From positions 1 through 46,145 of the IMG/VR virus record IMGVR_UViG_3300015264_000012: a stretch of 46,145 bases of DNA; one strand, written 5' to 3'. The notes beneath the pieces were generated by a model. That model made no database searches, was not told where the DNA came from, and saw only the letters and a program-made list of their open reading frames with translations. The stretch is from a virus. Both the position numbers and the translations under genes were made by a program. Position 1 is the first letter of the stretch; each line of letters starts with the position of its first letter. Positions 1 through 7,391 of the stretch are shown piece after piece.

Positions 1-77
1 ACCAATGTGGCTCTAATGCTGTCACCGACGAACAAGAACAGGCTATTAACGAAGTCCTTAGCCAGCACTTTCTTTCT
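1..77. repeat. Terminal direct repeat, left copy (circular overlap)
   Basis: These 77 bases are identical to positions 46069-46145. The reading frame of the nuclease gene that begins at 45885 continues without a break through the right copy into position 3 here, so the two copies represent one genomic segment. A length of 77 equals a common assembler k-mer size, which points to an assembly overlap on a circular or circularly permuted genome rather than a biological terminal repeat. The unit genome would be 46,068 bp. Confidence 0.95.
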
Positions 78-797
78 AACCCTCAACCTATCGAAGAATA
101 TCGAAACCTTGAATATGCACAACAAACAATCAAAGGATACAACAGCTTGTATGGTAATGAGCCTTTTACCGTCCTCAAAACAGGAAAAGGAAATCCATTT
201 GTGGAGGCATCATTTAGTTTTCCTCTTGGAAGCGTACAAAATACTCCAGTATACTTCTCCGGGAGGATTGACCTCGGCTTCTCAAATAATGAAGGAGAAT
301 GGATACTTGACCACAAAACAAGCTCACAGTTTGGTCAAAGCTTTGAAGACGAAATGGCCATTACCCCCCAACTTATAGGTTATTGTTGGGCGTTCCAGCA
401 GGCTTTTGGCCGTAAGCCATTAGGCTATTGGGTCAACGCTATCCGGTCTCGCCCTCCCACAAAAGACGAGAAGCGTAAAATGGAGTTTGGCGAAAAAGGT
501 AAGCCCCGCACCGATAACTATAAACGCCTCTACTACTATGTCACCGACGACATGATAGCCGAGTGGAAGCAAGACACGATAGAACTGGTGTCAACCTATC
601 TCTGGCACCATGATAAAGCCTTTTTTCCGCGCCACAAGAAGTGGTGCGTGGGCAAATATGGTCAGTGCCAATATTATAGTGTGTGTTCACTACCACGTGA
701 AAGGCGAGAATGGGCCTTAAGTCAAAATGTTTTTATGGATAACACTTGGAGTCCGTTAAACTCCGCTAAAAAACCAAACGAACAGGATAAACTATGA
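1..797 (+). CDS. Cas4/RecB-like PD-(D/E)XK nuclease, C-terminal part (continues from 45885)
   Basis: This is the last 264 codons of a gene that starts at 45885 on the other side of the join; the full protein is about 326 residues. Numbering from that start, the PD-(D/E)XK core is visible as G-R-I-D (Asp152) followed by L-D-H-K-T (Asp165, Lys167). Three cysteines near the C-terminus (277, 284, 290), together with Cys26 in the N-terminal part, match the four-cysteine iron-sulphur cluster of Cas4/AddB-type exonucleases. In this family the enzyme resects DNA ends. It overlaps the next gene by 4 bp (ATGA) and lies just upstream of a Sak4-like ATPase, so a role in phage recombination is likely. No CRISPR components accompany it. 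Confidence 0.85.
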   Translation, partial: QCGSNAVTDEQEQAINEVLSQHFLSNPQPIEEYRNLEYAQQTIKGYNSLYGNEPFTVLKTGKGNPFVEASFSFPLGSVQNTPVYFSGRIDLGFSNNEGEWILDHKTSSQFGQSFEDEMAITPQLIGYCWAFQQAFGRKPLGYWVNAIRSRPPTKDEKRKMEFGEKGKPRTDNYKRLYYYVTDDMIAEWKQDTIELVSTYLWHHDKAFFPRHKKWCVGKYGQCQYYSVCSLPRERREWALSQNVFMDNTWSPLNSAKKPNEQDKL

Positions 798-994
798 CAG
801 TCGATACTAAGAAAAAAGCAATCTTCACTCGTATAGAACTATTCGCTTACCTAAAAGAATATATTGAAAAGAACACTACGGAGGAAGTCGAAGTGCTTGA
901 CTACGAAACCATATATAACCAAGAACTAAAGCAAATGGAACTTCATGTTCCTTATAAGGTAATTAGCCATGCTGCTCAACCCATTCAAGTATGA
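794..994 (+). CDS. Hypothetical protein, 66 aa
   Basis: A small, charged protein with no recognised domain, rich in Glu and Lys, with no membrane segment or cysteine motif. It is placed between the Cas4-like nuclease and the Sak4-like ATPase, overlapping both by 4 bp, so it is surely co-translated with the recombination genes. A role as an accessory subunit is possible but only inferred from position. Confidence 0.75.
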   Translation: MTVDTKKKAIFTRIELFAYLKEYIEKNTTEEVEVLDYETIYNQELKQMELHVPYKVISHAAQPIQV

Positions 995-1824
995 CTTACA
1001 AGCTAATACGCGAGGGCAGATTCGGCCCCGGCAAGACATGGAAGACCGGCGCAATCGTTAACACTTATCCCAAGCCCATGCTAGTACTTGAACTCGACTC
1101 CGGCGGTCTCGACATCATCTCAGCCGTGGCGCCTAGTCGTGCTGACTATATCAAAACCGATATAACAAGCAAAGACATAAAGACCATCACGACGCCGGAC
1201 GAGCTTATCTCATTACAGGCTAAAACTACCGTCGAACAAGCCATTATAACCTGTTATGACTTTGGTAATAAGAAGTCAAAAGCTATCTCGGATGCTTTCG
1301 AACCACAAGCTGATAGCGATTCTTTTCCACACTTTATAAAGGTGGCTAATCTAGTCCTTACTAAGCCTTGCCCTTGGAAGACAGTTGTTCTCGATAACAC
1401 CACAAGCCTCTCCAACATTATTATGGGTAAGCTTGCCGCTGTGAACAAAGGCATCTTCTCCGATGCCCGTAAGTGGAGTCCCGCAATCGGTGACAAGATT
1501 AAAGCTGTTATTGCGGAGTTCACTTGCTTACCTTGCCATTTCGTAGTAATAATGCACGAAGCTACTGACAAGAACGAAACCACTGGCGAGATTCGTACTG
1601 AGCCAGCGATTTACTCAGCGTATCGACAGCTAGTAGGAACTGTCCTAAGCCAATTCTTTTACCAAACCAAGAAGAACGGTAAGCCCGTTATCATTACTAA
1701 CGATAATGGCTTTATCAAAGGTCTAGGGTCGAGGTGGCCAGAAGTACCGAACGAATGTGGTGTAACCTTTAACGAGTTATACGGTAAAGCCGTAATCAAC
1801 GGAGAAATAGAGAAACCAACATGA
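991..1824 (+). CDS. Sak4-like / AAA_24 family ATPase
   Basis: The 277-residue protein has an N-terminal Walker A (G-R-F-G-P-G-K-T, residues 9-16) and a Walker B strand ending T-V-V-L-D-N (Asp135). This is the layout of phage AAA_24/Sak4 ATPases, RecA-core proteins that stimulate single-strand annealing and recombination. The length is typical. Neighbours support the call: a Cas4-like nuclease upstream and a possible ssDNA-binding protein downstream. It overlaps genes on both sides by 4 bp. A general NTP-binding protein is the main alternative; the recombination role is from family knowledge and context. Confidence 0.8.
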   Translation: MTYKLIREGRFGPGKTWKTGAIVNTYPKPMLVLELDSGGLDIISAVAPSRADYIKTDITSKDIKTITTPDELISLQAKTTVEQAIITCYDFGNKKSKAISDAFEPQADSDSFPHFIKVANLVLTKPCPWKTVVLDNTTSLSNIIMGKLAAVNKGIFSDARKWSPAIGDKIKAVIAEFTCLPCHFVVIMHEATDKNETTGEIRTEPAIYSAYRQLVGTVLSQFFYQTKKNGKPVIITNDNGFIKGLGSRWPEVPNECGVTFNELYGKAVINGEIEKPT

Positions 1825-2129
1825 AAACGAAACAAAAAAAATATAAAATAAAAACCAATGTTTGGTCGTATGTTGATAAAAATGCTACTGCACATCAACA
1901 TCCTTGGGAGAATCACAAAACCAAAGAATCGGCTTGGAGAGGTGGAGTCAACGCTGGTAAGATTGAAGCCGTCGATAACGCTAACCAACAACTTAAAGAA
2001 GAAAACGAAAAGCTTAGAAAGAGTGTTGAATCAAGCCGTCTTGAATCTCTTAGAGAGATATGCCAGTCAGGAGCGACTATTATCGACGCGATGAGCCATG
2101 CTCTTTTAAGCTACGATAAAAACCTATGA
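1821..2129 (+). CDS. Hypothetical protein with C-terminal coiled coil, 102 aa
   Basis: No family recognised. The N-terminal part is Lys/Trp/His-rich and basic; residues from about 55 onward (N-Q-Q-L-K-E-E-N-E-K-L) look like a coiled coil. It overlaps the ATPase upstream and the next gene downstream by 4 bp each, so it belongs to the same translationally coupled run. The position suggests a small partner of the recombination or replication machinery, but nothing in the sequence proves it. Confidence 0.75.
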   Translation: MKTKQKKYKIKTNVWSYVDKNATAHQHPWENHKTKESAWRGGVNAGKIEAVDNANQQLKEENEKLRKSVESSRLESLREICQSGATIIDAMSHALLSYDKNL

Positions 2130-2482
2130 GCGATAACAACAACCAACCCACTCCCGAACAACGCCGTGCTATGGTGGATGCCGCCTTAGCCTCGTTTAAG
2201 GACAAGCACAAGCCCACCGCGCCAACTGAAGAAGACTTAATCATCTATCGCGCTATGGAAGTCGCCGCCAAAATCGATAAGATAATGAAAGAGATTATTC
2301 GTACCGACAAAGCTCGTGGTGGCACTTTCAATGTGGGTAGCGCAGGCTCAACCTCGATAAAGCTCTACTGCGATGAGTTTATCAAGTGGCCAAAGGACGA
2401 ACTCGTGTTCCTTATCACGGTAATGCATAACGAACAACTCATGGATAATATTGCCGAAGCCGATAGAGCAGGCTTACTATGA
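2126..2482 (+). CDS. Hypothetical protein, 118 aa
   Basis: Unrecognised soluble protein. It has a Pro/Gln-rich N-terminus, a predicted helical centre and no cysteine motif or membrane segment. It starts at an ATGA overlap with the upstream gene. The 51 bp before the next gene are A-rich and could encode only a 21-residue peptide that I do not count as a gene. Confidence 0.75.
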   Translation: MSDNNNQPTPEQRRAMVDAALASFKDKHKPTAPTEEDLIIYRAMEVAAKIDKIMKEIIRTDKARGGTFNVGSAGSTSIKLYCDEFIKWPKDELVFLITVMHNEQLMDNIAEADRAGLL

Positions 2483-2533
2483 TTTTCCCTCAAAACACCA
2501 CAAAGCAAAACAAACAACATAAAGTAAAACAAA

Positions 2534-2980
2534 ATGACAACTGATAATGACCCTCTCAACGAAGACCTGACGATGCTCGACACATCGTTTCCATTGCTGG
2601 CTGGAGACATATACGACCTCAAGGTCAACAAGGCCGAGCTAATGACGAACGATGCGGGCACGGTCAAGCTCGAATTATCGACAACCCAACCCGCCAAGTC
2701 CAACAAGGGCGAAGACCTCTCCACGGGGACGAAGGTGTTTACTAACGTTAACACCAACCCAACCGGTAAAAGTACCCTCGAAATGGTTAAGAGGTCTGTC
2801 GCCTCAATTATCCAAGCCTCACAGCTTGGCACCAAGACTCTTAATGAGTTCAAAGGAGCAGTCAAAACCCTTGAGGGCAAGGTGCTACGTGCTCGCGTCA
2901 TCATCGAACCCGAAGGCACTGGCAAGGACGGAGTCTTCCGCAAGGCCCGTAACGGCGTAGCGGAGTGGATTAAACAATAA
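2534..2980 (+). CDS. Possible ssDNA-binding protein (DUF669-like), 148 aa
   Basis: The sequence is a beta-rich, acidic N-terminal half followed by a segment ending in a G-K-V-L-R-A-R-V-I-I-E pattern, then G-T-G-K-D-G-V and a C-terminal N-G-V-A-E-W. Small proteins of this kind commonly follow AAA_24/Sak4 ATPases in phage operons and are thought to bind single-stranded DNA. That role is inferred from gene order and a weak resemblance to DUF669-type proteins. It starts with its own ATG after an A-rich spacer and is followed by a structured non-coding stretch. Confidence 0.6.
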   Translation: MTTDNDPLNEDLTMLDTSFPLLAGDIYDLKVNKAELMTNDAGTVKLELSTTQPAKSNKGEDLSTGTKVFTNVNTNPTGKSTLEMVKRSVASIIQASQLGTKTLNEFKGAVKTLEGKVLRARVIIEPEGTGKDGVFRKARNGVAEWIKQ

Positions 2981-2992
2981 CACCTTAAACAA

Positions 2993-3095
2993 CTTCTCGG
3001 CTTGCCGAGCGGACATCGTGCCGCCATGTTCATAGTACGTGGTGGTAATCTTTCAATCCGTACCGAGGGAAGCACGTAGTTAACCTCGGCCTTAT
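2993..3095 (+). ncRNA. Structured intergenic RNA element with three hairpins (possible terminator)
   Basis: The 120-bp gap between two genes holds three stem-loops in a row. The first is CTCGG-CTTG-CCGAG (2996-3009). The second has a 9-bp stem, 3021-3029 with 3037-3045 (two G-T pairs), and a 7-nt loop. The third is CCGAGG (3063-3068) with CCTCGG (3084-3089), followed by an AT-rich run. The last hairpin could act as a terminator or an mRNA processing site. Such a gap is exceptional in an arm where genes otherwise overlap. It is not a tRNA: there is no coherent cloverleaf. Confidence 0.4.
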
Positions 3096-3100
3096 TTTAT

Positions 3101-3487
3101 ATGCTAAACAAAATCGTAATCGAAGTCATCCCCCATGACAAACAACGCTACCCGACAGTCGGCGACTGGTATCGTGACGAGAACAACGACCTTGTTATTA
3201 AGGTCTCTGACCTCGGCGACCGCCGCTACGAAGCCCTTGTTGCCATCCATGAGCTTGTCGAAGTCCTTTTGTGTGATGAAGCTAATATTGACCAGAAGGT
3301 TGTCGACGACTTTGACATGGCTTATGAGAAGAACCGGCTACCTAGTGATAAAAGCGAACCGGGTGACGACCCCAAAGCACCATACTACTTTCAACACCAA
3401 TATGCCTCGTTAATAGAGAGAATGCTTTCGGCATATTTCAAGGTTGACTGGGAGAAGTATGCCGATGCTGTAGAAAAAGTACTATGA
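3101..3487 (+). CDS. Zincin-like protein with H-E-L-V-E motif, 128 aa
   Basis: The centre of the protein reads A-I-H-E-L-V-E-V-L-L-C (about residues 49-59). This resembles the helix of zinc metallopeptidases but has Glu instead of His at the third position of HExxH. A later F-Q-H-Q-Y could provide another ligand. The fold may be an inactive or altered zincin; no peptidase activity can be claimed. It overlaps the ATP-grasp gene by 4 bp, which suggests a functional pair. Confidence 0.6.
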   Translation: MLNKIVIEVIPHDKQRYPTVGDWYRDENNDLVIKVSDLGDRRYEALVAIHELVEVLLCDEANIDQKVVDDFDMAYEKNRLPSDKSEPGDDPKAPYYFQHQYASLIERMLSAYFKVDWEKYADAVEKVL

Positions 3488-4710
3488 AAATACTTGTAGC
3501 AGATAACGGACTATGTCTTGAAGCCGCCATCACACTATCCAAAGCAGGCCACACCGTCGGATACTCTACTCAATGGGAGGCAGACTTTCCAGAGCATGGC
3601 ACGTTTATCGGCAAGGGATTTCCAGGCATCGAGCGAGTAGATAACTTCGCAACCGCTTTAGCACGAAGCGATATGCTAGTCTGTTTCGATACATATAGTC
3701 AGTCCCGTTGCCAACTAGCTAAGGACGTCGGAAAGCCGTGCTTTGGTGCTAAAGGAGCTGAACGACTTGAGCAAGACCGAGTCCACATGAAGCATCTTCA
3801 AGAAAAGCTTGGACTACCAACTCAGAAATGGAAAGCCATTACCGGTATTAACAAGCTAATTGAGTACCTCAAAGTAAATAAGGACTGTTGGGTGAAAGCG
3901 TCAGGACGATATCGTGGCCTAGTAGAAACCTTTCATCACGAAGAATGGAACACTACTCGGTCAATGAAGCTTGGCCAACTCCTAATCGACTTCGGCCCAC
4001 AAGCCAACTATGTTGAGTTCCTTGTCGAAGACCCTGTTGGGGAATGTGAGCCGGGTTGGGATGGCTTTAATATCCACGGCATATATCTTTCGCCTTTTAT
4101 GATAGGCTACGAGGCTAAAGACGAGTCATATATCGGTCACGTCACCGACAAAATGCCTGCCGCCTTCAAGGACATCACGGAAAAGCTCTCGACTCTGTTT
4201 AAACATGAAAACACTTCCTCATTGGTGTCTTTTGAAAGCCGTATCACAAAGGATAAAAAGTCTTACCTTATCGACCCTTGTATCCGTGCTCCACATCCTC
4301 CTTTGGCCGTGGAGTTAGAGATTTTCACGAACTTTGCCAAGCTCGTTACAGAAGGTGCCTTAGGAAAGGCTACGCCTATCAAGCATACCTATCCCTATGG
4401 TGCAGCCATTGAGATAAAGTCTTCATGGGTGGACACGCACTGGTGCGAGCTTTCATTCCCTGCGAAGTATCGACCCTTGGTCAAGCTTCAAAAGGCTTGC
4501 ATGGTGGACGGCAAGTACTGGGCCTTGCCGGGAAGCTTTGTGATAGCTACGTGTGTCGGCTTTGGCGACACGATGGAAGAAGCAGCGAAGACCGCGAAGA
4601 AAGTAGCGGGTGAGTTCAAAGCAGAAGGACTCTACTATGATGCTGCTAGTCTGGACGAGCTAGTTAACAAGAAAGTCCCAGAAGGCAAAACCTATGGCAT
4701 CGACTTCTAA
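3484..4710 (+). CDS. PurD-like ATP-grasp ligase, 408 aa
   Basis: The N-terminus (M-K-I-L-V-A-D-N-G) has a Rossmann-like preATP-grasp domain resembling glycinamide ribonucleotide synthetase (PurD). The middle shows W-V-K-A-S-G-R-Y-R-G, fitting the ATP-binding lysine and glycine-rich loop. The metal-binding region is S-F-E-S-R-I-T followed by L-I-D-P-C-I-R-A-P-H. The length is close to PurD (about 420-430). ATP-grasp enzymes join an acid to an amine or thiol through an acyl-phosphate. Because the surrounding genes include methyltransferases and a zincin-like protein rather than purine genes, I infer a nucleotide- or peptide-modification role rather than purine synthesis. The substrate is unknown. 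Confidence 0.7.
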   Translation: MKILVADNGLCLEAAITLSKAGHTVGYSTQWEADFPEHGTFIGKGFPGIERVDNFATALARSDMLVCFDTYSQSRCQLAKDVGKPCFGAKGAERLEQDRVHMKHLQEKLGLPTQKWKAITGINKLIEYLKVNKDCWVKASGRYRGLVETFHHEEWNTTRSMKLGQLLIDFGPQANYVEFLVEDPVGECEPGWDGFNIHGIYLSPFMIGYEAKDESYIGHVTDKMPAAFKDITEKLSTLFKHENTSSLVSFESRITKDKKSYLIDPCIRAPHPPLAVELEIFTNFAKLVTEGALGKATPIKHTYPYGAAIEIKSSWVDTHWCELSFPAKYRPLVKLQKACMVDGKYWALPGSFVIATCVGFGDTMEEAAKTAKKVAGEFKAEGLYYDAASLDELVNKKVPEGKTYGIDF

Positions 4711-4714
4711 AGCT

Positions 4715-4936
4715 ATGAGAGTCCTAAATACACCTAATGCTAAATTCGACGAGCTTCTTTCTGGCGACATCGAGGTTACGGTGTTCGCTGGCCGCAACAA
4801 AGGCGAGGTTTATGCTAGGGCTTTTAACAAGGAGCGTGACACAAATAACGACCTTGATGGTTATAACACCGCCCTGCTTAGATTCACAATCCCCAAAGAA
4901 AAACGAGAGCTAATTGCAATGTTTTTTAAACTATGA
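4715..4936 (+). CDS. Hypothetical protein, 73 aa
   Basis: Unrecognised small protein. I chose the ATG at 4715 because it lies 5 bp after the upstream stop and fits the C-T-A-T-G-A junction common in this arm. An in-frame ATG at 4694 would add seven residues overlapping the ATP-grasp gene. The sequence has a basic centre (F-A-G-R-N-K-G-E-V-Y) and looks like a compact alpha/beta domain. Confidence 0.65.
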   Translation: MRVLNTPNAKFDELLSGDIEVTVFAGRNKGEVYARAFNKERDTNNDLDGYNTALLRFTIPKEKRELIAMFFKL

Positions 4937-5121
4937 CCTTTACAAAATGCGACCAATGTGGTAAAGATTATGACGGTGTTCTAATACACCTTCACGGGCA
5001 CTTCGCAACGGCAAAAGCAGGTATACTTTTACCACGTCATTCTTTTGACTTTTGTTCTAAAGAGTGCTTGGTCAAATGGCTACAACAAGCTAACTTCACA
5101 GGACATTTTACTGAACTATGA
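4933..5121 (+). CDS. Small zinc-ribbon-like protein, 62 aa
   Basis: Two Cys pairs are visible: C-D-Q-C near residues 6-9 and C-S-K-E-C near residues 41-45, with histidines between them. This is a treble-clef/zinc-ribbon-like arrangement found in many small phage proteins. It overlaps both neighbours by 4 bp. The function is unknown; nucleic-acid or protein binding is plausible. Confidence 0.7.
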   Translation: MTFTKCDQCGKDYDGVLIHLHGHFATAKAGILLPRHSFDFCSKECLVKWLQQANFTGHFTEL

Positions 5122-5276
5122 AGAAAACACACTGGCCTTGGATTGGTCGTATAGCTCTTTGTGGTCGAATGGCTAAGAGTAGTAATAATAATAAACGTAT
5201 TGCTTGCATAACAAAAACCGGATGGGCTAAGGAATCCGACTATCCAACATGTAAGACTTGCCGTAAAAAACTATGA
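5118..5276 (+). CDS. Small Cys-containing zinc-binding-type protein, 52 aa
   Basis: A 52-residue frame opens with ATGA overlapping the upstream stop and closes with TGA overlapping the ATG of the ParB-like gene, so both junctions match the coupled style of the arm. The protein is basic and contains a His and Cys early (T-H-W; L-C-G-R) and a Y-P-T-C-K-T-C-R ending. That H/C...C..C pattern is seen in short phage zinc-binding proteins. The function is unknown. Confidence 0.65.
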   Translation: MKKTHWPWIGRIALCGRMAKSSNNNKRIACITKTGWAKESDYPTCKTCRKKL

Positions 5277-6481
5277 AAATACTAATAAACCAAATAGAGA
5301 TAGGTGACAGGCAGCGAGTAGAGTTAGGTGACATGACTGGCCTAGTCGATTCTTTCAAAGAGCTTGGCCAGATAGTTCCTATTACCGTTTATAGACCCAT
5401 CAATAGCAGTCATGTTGGTTATGTGCTTGACACTGGTCGTCGAAGGCTAGAAGCCGCCAAGCTTCTAAACTGGACTGAAATAGAAGCTCATTATGCCGGA
5501 GAACTTACTCCTTTAGAAAAGGAGGAACGCGAACTAGATGAAGACATCCGTCGCAAAGACCGAACCTGGTGGGAGAAAGCCATAGCGATGAAACGTCTAT
5601 GGCATCTTAAGAAGGTCTCGTCTGAGGACGGATGGACAACTAAGAAGATGTCAGCCCTTGTTGAGGTATCGGATTGGTCGGTCTCTGCCCTGCTTCGACT
5701 CGCTGACTATCCCGTCGAAGAACTAAAAAAGTATCCTGCCGCGAACCCCGCGTACAAGGAACTAATCCTACTACCACAAGAACGAGCCGCCAATGCTGAG
5801 ATAGAGCGACGGCGACAACTAGCAGCACCCATTATCGCTAATGGTGCTGTTAGCGTTGCTAACCCAACGGAGCCAGAGCAAGCTCTCGAAAAGGTTGTCA
5901 TCAAGCTCCAATACGAACCAAACGACTTCAAAATGAACAAGCTCGACGATGCCTCGGTTGACCTCGCCATAGCGAACTACCTTGACACCGACGACATCCC
6001 CGTTTTGGATAGAGTCCTGTCGCCTACCGGCTACGCTGTTGTCTTCCTTCGACCAATGCAATGGGACGAAGCAGGATTCTTCTTTCGTGACCACGGGTTC
6101 AACGTCATGCCATTTCCTTTGGTGTGGAACCAGTTAGTCTCAGCCAAAGACACTCGCTGGCCTTTCCTCGAAACATGGCGGGCAGGCTTAGTCGTCACCA
6201 AGAACAAAGAAATCAAGGCTATCAACCCTGCCACGGCTGTCATGCAAGCCATGGTTAATGATGGCAACATACCGTTTGGCGTAGTCCAACATGTCTGTAA
6301 AGCCCTTATACTGCAAGACAAGCCCGTCGTCATTATCAACGGTGTAATGCCTCATGAGGTTGCTCAGTGTGGCAATATTCCGGTGTGGTTTGAGGCTGAC
6401 GAACTTAAAAGGGTGGAAAAGATTAAAGCTCTTACCGAGTACTATCAGGATAACGTGCCCGGCGTGGAGGTCGTCATTTGA
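5273..6481 (+). CDS. ParB-like nuclease/N-terminal domain fused to a degenerate DNA methyltransferase, 402 aa
   Basis: Residues 1-90 form a ParB/Srx-type domain: an N-terminal I-x-x-G-D-R-Q-R segment, then V-L-D-T-G-R-R-R-L-E-A (51-61), the conserved phosphate-binding motif. A helical middle (about 95-150) resembles the ParB helix-turn-helix. The C-terminal half resembles N6/N4 DNA methyltransferases in outline (S-V-D-L-A-I-A-N-Y-L-D; V-L-S-P-T-G-Y-A-V-V-F-L), but the catalytic D-P-P-Y is replaced by A-N-Y-L. The methyltransferase half is thus probably inactive and may serve in recognition. An active methyltransferase with intact D-P-P-Y follows at once, so the two may work as a pair. Confidence 0.7.
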   Translation: MKILINQIEIGDRQRVELGDMTGLVDSFKELGQIVPITVYRPINSSHVGYVLDTGRRRLEAAKLLNWTEIEAHYAGELTPLEKEERELDEDIRRKDRTWWEKAIAMKRLWHLKKVSSEDGWTTKKMSALVEVSDWSVSALLRLADYPVEELKKYPAANPAYKELILLPQERAANAEIERRRQLAAPIIANGAVSVANPTEPEQALEKVVIKLQYEPNDFKMNKLDDASVDLAIANYLDTDDIPVLDRVLSPTGYAVVFLRPMQWDEAGFFFRDHGFNVMPFPLVWNQLVSAKDTRWPFLETWRAGLVVTKNKEIKAINPATAVMQAMVNDGNIPFGVVQHVCKALILQDKPVVIINGVMPHEVAQCGNIPVWFEADELKRVEKIKALTEYYQDNVPGVEVVI

Positions 6482-7071
6482 AACCCTACTCCATCCACCA
6501 ACGAGCCTCGTTCTTCAACGAATCCTTCCCTCATCTAAACCCCCTTCACGTCGACACCGTAGCCTCGAAGCCCTTTATAGTAGGATATTGGTTTCTTGGT
6601 GGCGGCAATATCTCACAATTCTATGGTTCATACACAACCGAATATTTACAGCGTATACAAAGTATATTCCCCGACGCGGGAAAAGTTATACACCTCTTTA
6701 GTGGCTCGATGCCTGCTAGTCCAGATTACACTAGGGTTGGTCAAGACCCAACAGGCCAGTATAAAAGCGACCTCGAAATCGACGCTGAACAGTTATCTTC
6801 GCACCTTAAATTTAACCCTGATTTAATATACGCAGACCCTCCGTACAGTGTTGAAGATGCAGAGCACTACAAGATAGGCTTAGTTGACCGTCGCAAGGTG
6901 GTTAGCGAGTGTGCTCAGGTATTACAGCCGGGAGGCTATCTAGTGTGGCTCGACACTGCCCTCCCATTATTCCAGAACAAAGAAATCAACATGGTCGGAG
7001 CGATTAATTATATCCGTTCGACTGGAAATCGATACCGTTGCATAACACTCTTTCGTAAACCACTGCGATGA
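6478..7071 (+). CDS. DNA methyltransferase (N6-adenine/N4-cytosine type), 197 aa
   Basis: The catalytic motif is clear: D-L-I-Y-A-D-P-P-Y at about residues 114-122. A motif I-like strand (V-I-H-L-F-S-G-S) lies about 40 residues before it, and a V-L-Q-P-G-G-Y-L-V-W-L strand follows. The protein would methylate an exocyclic amino group using S-adenosylmethionine. It is short for the class and has no obvious target-recognition domain; the ParB-fused pseudo-methyltransferase upstream could supply one. The start is TTG in a TTGA overlap with the upstream stop; the next in-frame ATG lies well inside the domain. Confidence 0.75.
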   Translation: MKPYSIHQRASFFNESFPHLNPLHVDTVASKPFIVGYWFLGGGNISQFYGSYTTEYLQRIQSIFPDAGKVIHLFSGSMPASPDYTRVGQDPTGQYKSDLEIDAEQLSSHLKFNPDLIYADPPYSVEDAEHYKIGLVDRRKVVSECAQVLQPGGYLVWLDTALPLFQNKEINMVGAINYIRSTGNRYRCITLFRKPLR

Positions 7072-7391
7072 CTATCTACCGAGTTATGACCCCAACTTTC
7101 ACCGCCGCGCTTATCGTAAGTGGTGACACTGTGTTACAAGCCGGCCCAGTTTTATCATGGACTGTCGGCGAACGCTTCATCATGGTTCGCAACCACTGCA
7201 AGGCTAAGGGCTGGCAGATACAACCTTTAATACAAGACAATCCTCCCGCGTGGTTCGAGCTTGACAACATCGCCTACGAGCTACACTGGCATGAGGGCAA
7301 TATAACTCGTATCACTGAACATAAGCGTGACGGCGAATGCCGTGACCTAAGATATAGCGAACTACCTGATATACTCAAGAACCTACTATGA
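7068..7391 (+). CDS. Hypothetical protein, 107 aa
   Basis: Unrecognised protein with several tryptophans and an alpha/beta appearance, no cysteine motif and no membrane segment. It sits between the methyltransferase and the polymerase genes, with 4-bp overlaps at both ends, so it is part of the same expression unit. Confidence 0.7.
   Translation: MTIYRVMTPTFTAALIVSGDTVLQAGPVLSWTVGERFIMVRNHCKAKGWQIQPLIQDNPPAWFELDNIAYELHWHEGNITRITEHKRDGECRDLRYSELPDILKNLL

Noticed and set aside
1-77. Biological direct terminal repeat
   Set aside because: Only 77 bp, equal to a common k-mer size; biological terminal repeats in podoviruses are usually longer.
2479-2544. 21-codon frame after the 118-aa gene
   Set aside because: Peptide is only Lys/Gln/Asn-rich and follows the A-rich spacer; it may be coincidence of an ATGA junction.
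2990-3090. tRNA-like look of the hairpin-rich gap
   Set aside because: The 7-nt loop lacks the usual U33 and the acceptor, D and T arms do not line up; no CCA-type end.
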